Shown here piece after piece: positions 45,726 through 55,188 of a DNA stretch of 64,000 bases. Within the stretch, counting starts at the first letter, position 1. Each line of letters starts with the position of its first letter. The notes under the pieces are model-generated. The model had not been told where the DNA came from. It saw only the letters and a list, made by a program, of their open reading frames with translations, and did not search any database. Source of the stretch: Paenibacillus wulumuqiensis. Its GTDB lineage: Bacteria; Bacillota; Bacilli; Paenibacillales; Paenibacillaceae. The stretch is taken from positions 1 to 64,000 of the forward strand of contig NZ_LAQP01000016.1 of assembly GCF_000971965.1 (NCBI RefSeq), in the 5' to 3' direction. A program made the position numbers and the translations under genes.

Positions 45726-46115
45726 ATGCTGCAATGGCTGGATCGTCATTATATGAAACTGACCGGATTTCTCGTGCTGCTGATGCTGCTTAATTTTATT
45801 GTGCTAAATGTAGGCTCAAATCTGGGACTCATCCTGGTATACGTGCTGCTGACCGCTGTACACAAACGTAAAGAAATTCGCAGTTATCTGCAATTCTCTT
45901 CCACTCAGGAAAAGACAGCCGGATTAATCGGATTCGTGGTCATGGTCGCTGTCGCGACATCGCTGATCATATATGGTCTGCGCTGGATCGCTGCGATGGA
46001 GATGTCTGTCGTGCTGCAGTATATCTGGATTATCATTGTTGTGGTCGGCCTGATGGCGGGGTACCTCTATATGATGCGCTGGGTGAAAAAGAAAGCCGAT
46101 ACCACTCGTGCATAA
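45726..46115 (+). CDS. membrane protein, 129 aa
   Basis: MLQWLDRHYMKLTGFLVLLM begins a protein with four hydrophobic segments (two in LTGFLVLLMLLNFIVL and LGLILVYVLLTAV, then GLIGFVVMVAVATSLIIYGL and YIWIIIVVVGLMAGYLY) and a basic end. The ATG at 45726 follows GAGGTGG; the longer frame from 45612 overlaps the previous gene. Not recognised. A strong terminator follows. Confidence 0.65.
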   Translation: MLQWLDRHYMKLTGFLVLLMLLNFIVLNVGSNLGLILVYVLLTAVHKRKEIRSYLQFSSTQEKTAGLIGFVVMVAVATSLIIYGLRWIAAMEMSVVLQYIWIIIVVVGLMAGYLYMMRWVKKKADTTRA

Positions 46116-46136
46116 TGCTGCTTGGGCAATTCATAC

Positions 46137-46182
46137 CAAAAGCGCTGATCCTGTTGTTATACGGACAGCGCTTTTGGTTTTA
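46137..46182 (+). terminator. terminator after the two-gene membrane operon
   Basis: CCAAAAGCGCTG / CAGCGCTTTTGG perfect 12-bp stem followed by TTTTATTT. Confidence 0.8.
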
Positions 46183-46232
46183 TTTATGTTCTGACTTACA
46201 ATGTAGGCTAATTTTAGCGATGTGGACTGATA

Positions 46233-46802
46233 TCAGCGGGTCAAATGACCGTGATACAGCCAATGCCCATTTTCTCCTTTGACATAATTGAATACCAATT
46301 CATACGATGGAGTCTCATTGTGACTGACTACGGTAAAGGCCAGCTCGATATGCTGCGGGTCCCGTGGGAAATAATAGCGGTACTGCAGATTATCCAGACT
46401 GATGCCTTTGAGGAAAGGACGTTCGTATTCGTCTACCGTGACACTACGCTGCTCGGGGTCTACCTTTACATCCGGCGCAGCGACAGAAGTTATGTAGATC
46501 GCATCATTTTTATTCATCGCACTGATCAGGTTAAAGGTCAGATTAATCGTATCTTTGAGCGCCATACGAGCATTCTCGTCATAATGCACCCCTGAGCTTT
46601 CTTCCACTGCCTGGGCCGCTTCCATCGTCTGAATGCTGACTGTATTGGCAGCCCCTCCCCCTGTTCCCTCATTACCAGAAATACTTGCTGCTGTGCTGGC
46701 GGGAGTATCACCGGATAGAGGCTGGTCTGTTCCTGTACCCGAACAACCGGATAAAAGCAGGGTAAGAGTAACAGGCAGTATTGCGAATTTAAACGCTTTC
46801 AT
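46233..46802 (-). CDS. predicted lipoprotein, 189 aa
   Basis: Lipoprotein signal MKAFKFAILPVTLTLLLSGC with lipobox LLSGC (Cys20). A Ser/Thr/Gly-rich linker runs to about 60, then a folded domain of about 120 residues (ALKDTINLTFNLISAMNKND, YYFPRDPQHIELAFTVVSHN, GENGHWLYHGHLTR) that recalls small NTF2-like or DUF4878-like domains, without certainty. GAGGAGG lies upstream. Located on the outer face of the membrane. Monocistronic. Confidence 0.75.
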   Translation of the reverse strand: MKAFKFAILPVTLTLLLSGCSGTGTDQPLSGDTPASTAASISGNEGTGGGAANTVSIQTMEAAQAVEESSGVHYDENARMALKDTINLTFNLISAMNKNDAIYITSVAAPDVKVDPEQRSVTVDEYERPFLKGISLDNLQYRYYFPRDPQHIELAFTVVSHNETPSYELVFNYVKGENGHWLYHGHLTR

Positions 46803-47553
46803 ATGTAATTCCTCCTCATGATTGAACTATGGTGGCAGTCGATGTTACCTGTTCATTCAATGACCTTTTATCCTGCAGCGATTCACTTATATATTACCCG
46901 AATGAGACTGGAATTGAATACATCTATATGGAGCATTTATACTTCAGTAAACAATGGATAAACTATGCCATTATGACGGTTGATATAGCCCTTTACTCTG
47001 GCAGCAAGTTATTCACAAGTCATGTTTATGGTTAATTCTGTCTATCCCGTACCCACTTTTATGCTGCTGGCTGTTCCTCTATTATACGACAGAATCAGGA
47101 TAACAGAAGAGTAAGGTGATGCCTCATGCCAGACGATAGCAGAACGCTATTTACTTGTACAGACTATATTTAAATTAGTAACTATTCTTGTCTAATGTGT
47201 CATGGTAAAATAGTCAGGAACAATTTATGCCTTTATGCTGCATCCAGGATGTTCTTTGCCATTTAGGACTCCAAGTGAGCTGCTGGCTAACCCATTAAGT
47301 TATTAGCAAGTACTGAAGTGAATGACTTAATCTGCGCCTGTCTGTCTTTTACCCGCTTCAAATCGAAATCCATGGTAAACCGCTCTCCGGCCTGATGACA
47401 CATCGAGAAGATACAGTCTGCTCTGTATCCTCACATTCGTCCCCGGCTCTGGCCTCACACACCCGATGTTACGGACTGTGCCGAGGTATTGGTGGTAACA
47501 TGGATTTTTTTTGTTATACAGTATGCAAACTATTTTAATTCAGATAAGGTGCG
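46803..47553. other. intergenic, nothing recognised
   Basis: About 750 bp between divergent genes. I see no gene, riboswitch or clear terminator. The last part (about 47510-47545) is AT-rich and probably contains the promoter of the heme oxygenase-phytochrome operon. Confidence 0.35.
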
Positions 47554-48147
47554 ATGAATATGACTACAAATGTATTGGAACGATTGCGGCAGGATACGGC
47601 GGAAGCTCATCAGCAGATCGAGAATAACGCCTATGCCAAGTCCATGATGGACAAAAGTATGACACTGCCTGAATATGTGTCCTATTTGAAATTATTTTAT
47701 GGATTCTTGAAGCCGCTGGAACAGCAGGCTGTACAGACCGGACTGCCGCAGCAGCTTGGTTTTGACATGACCATCCGTGGCAAATCCGTTCTGCTGGAAC
47801 AGGATCTGCTGCATCTGGGCGTTACCCATGAGCAGCTGGAACAGCTGCCTATGTGCACACAGCTGCCGGATCTCTCCACACCGGCGCGCATGATCGGCTG
47901 CTTTTATGTCATTGAGGGCTCCACGCTGGGCGGACAGATTATTACCAAACAGCTGATGAAGTTCCTGCCGGTTGAGCCCGGCGCAGGTATTTCGTATTTT
48001 AACGGATATGGCCAGGACACCCGTGAGCAATGGCTGGCCTTCCGCCAGATGATACTGGATAATAGTGCATCCGAAGAAGAGAGCCTTGAGATTGTTCATT
48101 CGGCCAGAGAGACTTTCCGTCTGCTGGATCAATGGCTGGGCGCGTAA
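47554..48147 (+). CDS. bphO: biliverdin-producing heme oxygenase
   Basis: Opens heme to biliverdin IX-alpha, CO and iron. Protein of 197 aa, all-helical, with the proximal heme-ligand histidine in TAEAHQQIENN (about H19) and the distal-helix motif CFYVIEGSTLGGQII. It lies 35 bp before the phytochrome gene and supplies its chromophore, the usual bphO-bphP arrangement. Start may be ATG 47554 or 47560; the second is better spaced from AAGGTG. Confidence 0.9.
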   Translation: MNMTTNVLERLRQDTAEAHQQIENNAYAKSMMDKSMTLPEYVSYLKLFYGFLKPLEQQAVQTGLPQQLGFDMTIRGKSVLLEQDLLHLGVTHEQLEQLPMCTQLPDLSTPARMIGCFYVIEGSTLGGQIITKQLMKFLPVEPGAGISYFNGYGQDTREQWLAFRQMILDNSASEEESLEIVHSARETFRLLDQWLGA

Positions 48148-48182
48148 TTTGACTACATCACCAGAACGGAGGCCTGTCCATT

Positions 48183-50726
48183 ATGTCTGATATCAATAAA
48201 AAAGAAAATCAGCCGCTGAACCGTTCCCTGCTAACGGACGGCAACTACGTTACCCAGGAACCGATCGATCTGACCAACTGTGACAGAGAACCGATCCATA
48301 TCCCCGGACGCATTCAGCCCCACGGGGTACTGCTCGCCGTAACCAAAGACAGCGAACACCAGATTGTACAATGCAGCGCCAATTCCGATGAACTGCTGGG
48401 AAGATCGGTGGATGAACTGCTCGGTCAGCCGCTGGAAGCGATTATCGGGGAAGAGCAGCTGTTCACCCTGCTCAGCGGCGATCTGACCGCCGAAGCGACA
48501 TCCGATCTGCAGTATACCGAGGTTGCGCTTGAAGTTCGTGATGAGATCGTGGATTTCTTTGTGGTTCTGCATGAGAGTGAAGGACTGATTATCCTGGAGC
48601 TGGAGATTTCCTCCAAGGAAGACGACCGCGTCTTCAATGAATTCGAATGGATTCGAAGTTTCTTCAATCTGGTCAAGCAGACCAGCAGCCGCGCCGAGGC
48701 AAGTCAGGCCGCTGCCAAACAGATCCAGGATATGCTCGGTTATGACCGGGTTATGATCTATGAATTCGATCCCCAGTGGAATGGTAAAGTCATCGCGGAA
48801 GCCAAATCCGATGAGCTGGAGCCTTTTCTCGGCCATCATTATCCGGCATCCGATATTCCCAAGCAGGCACGTGCGCTCTATTTGCGCAACTGGCTGCGGG
48901 TCATTGTCGATGTGAACTACGAGCCGGTGGATGTGCTGCCTGCGGTTCAGCCGCTGACCGGCAAACCGCTGAATCTCAGCCTGTCCGTACTGCGCAGCGT
49001 ATCACCGCTGCATATTGAATATCTGCACAATATGGGCGTTGGTGCGACACTGACCATTTCCCTGATCCATGACAACCAGTTATGGGGGTTGATCACCTGC
49101 CACCATTATTCACCAAAATACATTTCCCATCGTCTGCGCAATCTGTGCAACTTCCTCGGTTCGTTCTTCTCCAGCGAGCTCTACCAGCGTCAGCAGCTGG
49201 ACAGCTATGAAGGCGAACTGCTGCTGCGCAAACAGGCGCTGCGTGTCTCCAGCATTTTCACGGGTGCGACCAGTGCGGTACGGGTCGCCGAGCAGCTGCA
49301 GGATGAGGAAGACACACTGCTCGGCCTGATGAGTGCATCCGGTGCGGCCGTCAGCTACCAGGACAAGCTGCTGCTCTATGGGAATACGCCCAATCCCGGC
49401 CAGATACGCGAATTGGCTGGGTGGCTGGGCAGCCGGTCCCGGGACTATACCTATGCCACCTCCCGGCTGAGTCTCGAATACGAATCGGCCCGGGCGTACA
49501 AGGATAAAGCATCCGGCGCCCTCTATCTGGCCATCTCGCCGGGACAGCAGAACTACATTATCTGGTTCCGCCCGGAAGTGGTACAGGTCGTCGATTGGGC
49601 GGGAGATCCAGCCAAAGCGGTCATTCAAGAAGACGACGGTGTCCGTCTGTCACCACGCAAATCCTTTGAGAAATGGAGACAGGTTGTAGATTCCACTTCC
49701 CTGCCATGGCAGAGCAAGGAACTGAACATCCTGCCAGAACTCAAATCTATCGTGCATCAGCAGACCGAGAACCAGCTACGCCAGATCGAAGATCAGGCAT
49801 TGCAGGATGCTCGTACCCTGCGGCGCAATGAGCAGCGATATATGCAGCTGATGGAAATGTCACCGGTCGCTTTCTTTACCCTGACGAATCGGCATATTAT
49901 CTATTCCAATAGTCAGGCGGCCGAGCTGCTCGGCGTAGAGCACTCCAGCGAACTGGTCGGCCGGGACTTCCTGCAGTTTGTTCAGAATAATTTCAAATCC
50001 GATATGATCAGCTACCTCGACCAGCTGGAGCAGAATCTGATCCATATGATCTCCAACAATTCCTGCTTCCAGAATGCCGAGGGCGAATCGATCAAGCTGG
50101 AATTGACGCTCGCCTCGATCAGCTATAGCGGCAAGCCGTCGGTCATGATCATCGCGCGTAAAGCCCAGCAGGAATCCGGGCTTACCGAAGCCTATACGGT
50201 CATGACGGACCAGCTGCAGAGCTACATGGCGACCGATCCGCTGACCGATATGCCGAACCGTGTTTCCTTTGAAAAGAAAATGCTGGATGACTGGTATACC
50301 GCTATTCAGCAGAAACACCAGGTGTCCCTGCTGCTGATCGACATTGATGATCTGCGCGAGTACAATGCGATCCATGGCCTCAACGGCGGCGATCTCTGCG
50401 TCCAATGGGTCGGCGATGTACTGAATGTCGTCAGTGCCAAATACGGCGCCGACATCGCCCGCTTCAGCGGTGGTACCTTTATGATGAAGATTCAGGGCAA
50501 TGCGGAGGAAAAAGTCCACGAGCTCGCCGACGAAATTCGCAACAATGTACTCGCTCTGCAAATCCCGACCGACATGTCCAACTCGGGCGAATACATCACT
50601 GTCAGCGTAGGCGGTATCGTCCTGAATCCTGACCCGCTGATGCACCCGACCGATCTGATCCTGCGTGCTGAAGAGGCCCTCATGCAGGCGAAAAATCTAG
50701 GCAAAAGTCAGGTGGCGTTCCTTTAG
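48183..50726 (+). CDS. bphP: bacteriophytochrome with PAS and degenerate GGDEF output
   Basis: Red/far-red photoreceptor of 847 aa. PAS domain (about 25-135) with the biliverdin-attaching Cys33 in DLTNCDREPIHIPGRIQPHG. GAF (about 150-310) with PASDIP at 221-226. PHY (about 330-510) with the tongue motif SPRKSF. A PAS domain follows (about 545-660), then GGDEF (about 690-847). The GGDEF signature reads SGGTF near residue 760 (ARFSGGTFMMKI), so the metal/catalytic acidic pair is gone and cyclase activity is doubtful; it may bind GTP or act as a scaffold. Co-transcribed with heme oxygenase; terminator at 50778. Confidence 0.93.
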   Translation: MSDINKKENQPLNRSLLTDGNYVTQEPIDLTNCDREPIHIPGRIQPHGVLLAVTKDSEHQIVQCSANSDELLGRSVDELLGQPLEAIIGEEQLFTLLSGDLTAEATSDLQYTEVALEVRDEIVDFFVVLHESEGLIILELEISSKEDDRVFNEFEWIRSFFNLVKQTSSRAEASQAAAKQIQDMLGYDRVMIYEFDPQWNGKVIAEAKSDELEPFLGHHYPASDIPKQARALYLRNWLRVIVDVNYEPVDVLPAVQPLTGKPLNLSLSVLRSVSPLHIEYLHNMGVGATLTISLIHDNQLWGLITCHHYSPKYISHRLRNLCNFLGSFFSSELYQRQQLDSYEGELLLRKQALRVSSIFTGATSAVRVAEQLQDEEDTLLGLMSASGAAVSYQDKLLLYGNTPNPGQIRELAGWLGSRSRDYTYATSRLSLEYESARAYKDKASGALYLAISPGQQNYIIWFRPEVVQVVDWAGDPAKAVIQEDDGVRLSPRKSFEKWRQVVDSTSLPWQSKELNILPELKSIVHQQTENQLRQIEDQALQDARTLRRNEQRYMQLMEMSPVAFFTLTNRHIIYSNSQAAELLGVEHSSELVGRDFLQFVQNNFKSDMISYLDQLEQNLIHMISNNSCFQNAEGESIKLELTLASISYSGKPSVMIIARKAQQESGLTEAYTVMTDQLQSYMATDPLTDMPNRVSFEKKMLDDWYTAIQQKHQVSLLLIDIDDLREYNAIHGLNGGDLCVQWVGDVLNVVSAKYGADIARFSGGTFMMKIQGNAEEKVHELADEIRNNVLALQIPTDMSNSGEYITVSVGGIVLNPDPLMHPTDLILRAEEALMQAKNLGKSQVAFL

Positions 50727-50777
50727 ATTGTACGTGGTACTTGCGCTTGGCAGCTATTGTGCTGGGAGCTAAATATG

Positions 50778-50816
50778 CACCCTCTGTTCGTTTGTGAGCA
50801 GAGGGTGTTTTTGTTT
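50778..50816 (+). terminator. terminator of the bphO-bphP operon
   Basis: ACCCTCTG / CAGAGGGT stem, 12-base loop, then GTTTTTGTTTTT. Confidence 0.85.
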
Positions 50817-50820
50817 TTAA

Positions 50821-50970
50821 ATGGTTGTGTACAGCGAAAAGCAGCTAGGGGACTTATGTCATTCACTCCGGAAAGGAATAAGGACACGTCCTAAGGTATC
50901 ATTGCTGCATCTAAAATCTGCCCAAGTAAACTTGCAGCACGGAGTGGTAGAATCTCTTTCCGCAGCGGAT
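50821..50970. repeat. degenerate copy C of the palindromic repeat
   Basis: On the minus strand it begins CCGCTGCGGAAAGAGATTCT at 50968, close to the start of copy A (CCGCTCTGAAAAGAGATTCT). It continues with CACTCC and contains GGACGTGTCC and CTTATTCCTTTCC further in. The central stem is not preserved. An 85-codon open frame over it (50821-51078) is not credible as a gene. Confidence 0.45.
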
Positions 50971-51180
50971 ACAGCGAATGTACTGGATGCAGCACCCACA
51001 ACAAATTCCGCCCTCCCAATACCTACTCCGCAATATTTTTTATCCATTCCACCCACATTCACAAATACCAGTTGTTAGCAGCACAATCATTACAACCGAC
51101 ATAGCCAAATGTATGACAGTACTGCCTCAATAAATATGTCTCTTGTGTAACATGAACCCTCTCATTAGCACCGCATCTCA

Positions 51181-51210
51181 TTTGGAAGAACGTTTAACTT
51201 TGGATATAAT
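51181..51210 (+). promoter_or_regulatory. candidate promoter of the CDF transporter gene
   Basis: TTTGGA (51181-51186), 18-bp spacer, TATAAT (51205-51210), 54 bp before the GTG start. Confidence 0.45.
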
Positions 51211-51264
51211 CGGTTAGATTCGTCCTATACTCATACATAATTCATTCACGCAAGGAGGGCTATT

Positions 51265-52269
51265 GTGGCTCAGGAACCAGCAAAGGAAACATTCGGCTCA
51301 CTTATCAAAAAAGGCAACAAATCATCCGCGATTGCCATGATCGGCAATGCGATTATTGCTCTGTGTAAAGGCGGCGCTTTTCTGTTCAGCGGCAGCGGGG
51401 CGATGTTCGCTTCGGCGATGCACTCGCTGGCGGATGCGGTAAACCAGGGATTTGTATTTGTCGGCAGTATTTTATCGGAAAAGAAACCGACTCCACGCTT
51501 CCCGACCGGCTTTGGACGGGTAATCAATATTTTCTGCATGATCGCGGTCATCGTGGTGACCATTATGGCGTACGAGACCATTCATGAAGGCATCCACCTG
51601 CTTCAGCATCCATCGGCTTCATCAGGCGGTGCCTGGCTGAATATCGTCGTGCTGATCATTAATATTCTCGTCGATGGTATGATTCTGGTCAAAGCAATGA
51701 AGGAGATCATTCACGAATCCCGTGCTCCCGAGGCGCATGGCTTTGGAATCGTCAGCAGTGCATTTCGCAATGTAGGCCGGGCGGCACCACCGACGCGTCT
51801 GGTGTTCTATGAAGATATCGTTGCCGTGCTTGGCGCTCTGCTGGCGTTGATCTCGGTTATCGTGATCTCCTTGACCAACTTTGCACTCATGGATGGTGTG
51901 GTGACCCTGCTGATCGGCTGTCTGATGATCGCGGTCGCTTTCCGGGTCGGTTATGACAATATGATCGGTCTGATCGGCGTCGCGGCTCCGCAGGATGTGG
52001 CGGATAAAGTAACAGCGACCATCTTTGCAGACAGTCATGTAGCCGATATCCAGTCGCTGCGCATTATCCAGGAAGGGCGCTATTACCATGTCGATGGTGT
52101 CATCGAACTGACCAAAGGGCTAACGCTGGCCGATGCGGACGATATCAAACTGCGGGTACAGCAGGCACTACTGATGAACCCGGATATCGCAGATGCAGCG
52201 CTGAGCATTGTCGAAGACGACAGTGTACAGAGCTGGAAAGCGGGCAAAACCGAGAACAAGCCGGAGTAA
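51265..52269 (+). CDS. cation diffusion facilitator (CDF) transporter
   Basis: Exports divalent metal ions in exchange for protons. Protein of 334 aa, six helices. TM2 carries the metal-site pattern SAMHSLADAVNQ (H and D), preceded by FLFSGSGAMFASAMHS. TM5 has NFALMDGVVTLLIG. A cytoplasmic C-terminal domain follows (ATIFADSHVADIQSLRII ... VDGVIELTKG). The AMHSLADAVNQ form with only one His/Asp pair resembles the SLC30A9-like branch. GTG start with AAGGAGGG upstream. Specific metal not deducible. Monocistronic, with its own terminator. Confidence 0.88.
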   Translation: MAQEPAKETFGSLIKKGNKSSAIAMIGNAIIALCKGGAFLFSGSGAMFASAMHSLADAVNQGFVFVGSILSEKKPTPRFPTGFGRVINIFCMIAVIVVTIMAYETIHEGIHLLQHPSASSGGAWLNIVVLIINILVDGMILVKAMKEIIHESRAPEAHGFGIVSSAFRNVGRAAPPTRLVFYEDIVAVLGALLALISVIVISLTNFALMDGVVTLLIGCLMIAVAFRVGYDNMIGLIGVAAPQDVADKVTATIFADSHVADIQSLRIIQEGRYYHVDGVIELTKGLTLADADDIKLRVQQALLMNPDIADAALSIVEDDSVQSWKAGKTENKPE

Positions 52270-52293
52270 GCTGGCTGGAATCATAGTTAAAAT

Positions 52294-52333
52294 AAGCTGC
52301 AGCGTCTGTTTATGGACGCTGCAGCTTATTTTT
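52294..52333 (+). terminator. terminator of the CDF gene
   Basis: AAGCTGCAGCGTC / GACGCTGCAGCTT perfect 13-bp stem followed by ATTTTT. Confidence 0.85.
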
Positions 52334-52479
52334 GGTGGTTCGTATTGGCAACAGGCTGTATATTAGCAGAAAGTCTGCCTGTTGCTCGCCTTTGTTCTCT
52401 TTGCTCTCTGAATAAAAGAAACCCGGCAGCAAATTGTGTTTTGACGTTCAGTAGATCAAATTTTCGTTTCCAAATAAGT

Positions 52480-53142
52480 TTATTGACCGGCAGGTGCTTC
52501 CCTGTAGTAGCTGGCGATCATGTCCAGCTCTTTGGATTTGACGATACGGAACGGATAAATGTAGCCCTGCCGCGTCCGGGTCCTGCCTTTGGCCCAGATA
52601 TCGATGCCGCTGGTGAACAGGTACGCCTGGTAAATGAACTTGGAACAATAGTTGCGCTGGACATTATCCAGGCCGGTATGCAGTCGGTAGGCAGTGACCT
52701 GCTTGTAGTGTTCCTGTGCCCAGCGGGCAGCCTGCTCTCCCGCTTGCGGCTGTCTGGACCGGAACACGACGAACCGGTCGCCTACGTAGAATCGCTTGAT
52801 ATACCATTCCACCGTATCCGAGAAGACCGGACCGAATGGATGCACATGATACACCCGTCCGTCCATTCCGAGAATGCCCATATGTCCGGCATAATAGGTC
52901 GACTCGGAGCTGGGGGTATAAATAATATCGCCCGGCAGTAGCGGAGTCTCACGAATGCGGGATACCGGCAGGTCCTGCTGCTGACGGCGAACGGCGGCAC
53001 GGCGGCGCGGTGCTTCGACCAGTGCGCGGTGCAGTACACCACCGACGGCCAGATAGATTTCGGCCCACTGAATCCGGTTATCATGATTCTTGTCAAATAA
53101 CCGGCGTCCCAGGGATTGTATAGGTTGATACCATTTTTTCAT
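52480..53142 (-). CDS. NlpC/P60-like (YiiX/YaeF type) papain-fold cysteine hydrolase
   Basis: Protein of 220 aa, no signal peptide. A DNRIQWAEIYLAVGG start is followed by LLPGDIIYTPSS, YAGHMGILGMDGRVYHVHP with the candidate catalytic His, and NYCSKFIYQAYL with the candidate catalytic Cys. The His-before-Cys order fits the circularly permuted YiiX/DUF830 branch of NlpC/P60 proteins, which hydrolyse amide or thioester bonds, possibly in cell wall or lipids. The DKNHDNRIQW segment resembles an EF-hand loop. ATG at 53142 behind GAGGTG. Confidence 0.78.
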   Translation of the reverse strand: MKKWYQPIQSLGRRLFDKNHDNRIQWAEIYLAVGGVLHRALVEAPRRRAAVRRQQQDLPVSRIRETPLLPGDIIYTPSSESTYYAGHMGILGMDGRVYHVHPFGPVFSDTVEWYIKRFYVGDRFVVFRSRQPQAGEQAARWAQEHYKQVTAYRLHTGLDNVQRNYCSKFIYQAYLFTSGIDIWAKGRTRTRQGYIYPFRIVKSKELDMIASYYREAPAGQ

Positions 53143-53344
53143 GCTGCACCTCGAATGTATAATACATAATGACTTTTGGCTGGAAACAGACAGCCACGTT
53201 TCTCACATTGCACAGATTCATGGTTTTCTGTTGATGATCTTCTTTTCTTATACCCGATTGGGCTGTTCCCTTTACCATCTCGTTCTTATATGTTGTAATT
53301 TAGAAACAATATATTCCAAATGGTAGCCAGGGAGGCTGAATTGT

Positions 53345-54271
53345 ATGCATATTATCGATCTTCATTGTGATGCATTATATAAGATATGGGAATCTGGCGG
53401 CAAGCTTCGCTATACGGATGCCCCGGAGCTGGAGACGAACCGGAACAGACTGCTGAAAGGACAGATCCGTCTGCAAGGATACGCGGTGTTCGTCGATCCC
53501 GATCTGCCTGATCCGGTAAAGTTCCAGTCCTGTCTGGATCAGATTCATTATTTCTACGCGGAAGTGCTGGAAAAGCATCCGGAAATCGTCCATATTACCG
53601 ACTGGAGTCAGATCACCAGCCTGCAGCAAGGCCAGATCGGCGCGCTGCTGACACTGGAAGGCGTCGATCCGATCGGTAACGATCTGCACAAAATGCACCT
53701 GCTCTACCGGCTCGGTGTGCGCTCTGTCGGACTCACCTGGAACTTTGCCAATCTGGCTGCAGATGGCGCGCTGGAGCCGCGTGGAGCGGGACTGACGACC
53801 TTTGGCCGGGAACTGGTCGCCATGTATAACAAATACAAGATGCTGACGGATATGAGCCATCTGTGTGAGCGGGCCTTCTGGGATGTGATCGAGATTGCCG
53901 ATTATCCGATTGCCAGTCATTCCAATGCACGTGCTCTGCTGGATCATCCGCGCAATTTGACGGATGAGCAGGCCAGGGCGATGTTTGCGCGGCAGGCGAT
54001 GGTGCATGTGGTGTACTGCCCTTATTTTGTACAAAATACAGACATTGTCACCATCCCGCAGCTGGTCGCGCATATCGATCATTTCTGCGCACTGGGCGGA
54101 GAGCAGCATATTGGACTTGGCTCGGACTTTGACGGGATATCCATGCATATTCAGGGATTGGAGCATGCCGGTCAGACACAGCGCTTGATCGAAGAACTGC
54201 TCAAACATTATACGGAAGAACAGGTGCAAGGGTTCGCGCATGGGAATTTTATAAGACATCTGCCTGTATAG
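53345..54271 (+). CDS. membrane dipeptidase (peptidase family M19)
   Basis: Zinc-dependent dipeptidase of the renal dipeptidase family, 308 aa, probably cytosolic here as there is no signal peptide. Metal-site motifs: IIDLHCDALYKIWE near the N-terminus (HxD), LLTLEGVDPIG with the bridging Glu, MLTDMSHLCERAFWD and PIASHSNARAL with two His, and LGSDFDGI near the C-terminus. The GLTWNFANL motif is typical. Start ATG follows GGGAGG at ten bases. Acts on dipeptides including D-amino-acid-containing ones in the family. Confidence 0.92.
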   Translation: MHIIDLHCDALYKIWESGGKLRYTDAPELETNRNRLLKGQIRLQGYAVFVDPDLPDPVKFQSCLDQIHYFYAEVLEKHPEIVHITDWSQITSLQQGQIGALLTLEGVDPIGNDLHKMHLLYRLGVRSVGLTWNFANLAADGALEPRGAGLTTFGRELVAMYNKYKMLTDMSHLCERAFWDVIEIADYPIASHSNARALLDHPRNLTDEQARAMFARQAMVHVVYCPYFVQNTDIVTIPQLVAHIDHFCALGGEQHIGLGSDFDGISMHIQGLEHAGQTQRLIEELLKHYTEEQVQGFAHGNFIRHLPV

Positions 54272-54507
54272 AACCAGGCGAAGCGTTAGGGTAGGAACCA
54301 ACGATGGGTATCGGAATATTCTTTATTCATGGACAGTAATTTGAAAGGCTGCAGGATTATGGCGGATGTTCTGAACTTATGGCCTGCTGCTCTGTTCGTC
54401 GTCTCCCACTCCGTATCTATTCGCTGTTCTGCTTGCTGTCACAGGGAGCTGCTTTTACAAATAGATCTGAAAATGACATGGAGTTATACGTATAGCGCAG
54501 ATATGCA

Positions 54508-54547
54508 AAAGAAGCCTGATCGGCTCGTTGTGCCGGTCAGGCTTTCT
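54508..54547. terminator. terminator between convergent genes
   Basis: AAGCCTGATCGG / CCGGTCAGGCTT stem with one wobble, nine-base loop. It serves the dipeptidase gene and probably the convergent small membrane-protein gene. Nothing else seen in 54272-54594. Confidence 0.75.
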
Positions 54548-54594
54548 GCTTGCACCAAAAAGGACGCATTACGATATCCGTCCCTCTTTGTCCC

Positions 54595-54828
54595 CTACAT
54601 AAAAGCACGAATAAAATAAAACACCGGGATCGCCACTACATAAAAAGTCGCCCGCTGGATACGCTGTCCGCGCGGAATGGTCAGCAGGCTGATCACAATC
54701 CCTGCTGCCAGCAGCACGATACCGGCCATTACAGCCATCCGGGTCTGGAAAATGATATAGATCGCCAGAGCAGCCAGGATAAGCAATGAGCCTATCCATT
54801 TGTTAACAGTTGTGTTCCTTGTGTTCAT
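54595..54828 (-). CDS. small membrane protein, 77 aa
   Basis: MNTRNTTVNKWIGSLLILAA starts a protein with about three hydrophobic helices (LLILAALAIYIIF; MAGIVLLAAGIVISLL; ATFYVVAIPVFYFI). The ATG at 54828 is preceded by GAGGTG; an upstream ATG at 54873 is not. Function unknown. It is divergent from the sigma-factor gene. Confidence 0.65.
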   Translation of the reverse strand: MNTRNTTVNKWIGSLLILAALAIYIIFQTRMAVMAGIVLLAAGIVISLLTIPRGQRIQRATFYVVAIPVFYFIRAFM

Positions 54829-55188
54829 ACGGTTACACCTCAAGTCAGAAGGATTAGGAGCAAGGCAGTCCACTGTCCGTTCGCGGAGTGTCGCACCGAA
54901 AGCAGAAAGGAATCAGATATTCTACAATAAGCCGATGAAGTTGCAGCATTGTGTAAAGGGATATTAGCGCAATGTAAAGCGAGGACGTTTCTATTATGTA
55001 TTTCAACCAAAATCGCCGTTTTCTATCAAACCATAGACATAATCAGCAAAAAAATAAAAGCGATCCCACCTTTGGAATCGCTGCTGCGCTTTGCTTATCT
55101 GCCTGCTGGAATTATTTTTGTCAAAAAGCGAACCTTTTCCAATCTGCGGACCAATATAGAGTATACATATCAGGAGGTGAGCACAACG

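Noticed and set aside
46829-47035. 68-codon plus-strand frame upstream of the heme oxygenase gene
   Set aside because: No ribosome site or recognisable product; lies in a divergent promoter region.
50821-51078. 85-codon frame after the phytochrome terminator
   Set aside because: Overlaps a degenerate palindromic repeat, has no Shine-Dalgarno and begins immediately after a terminator.
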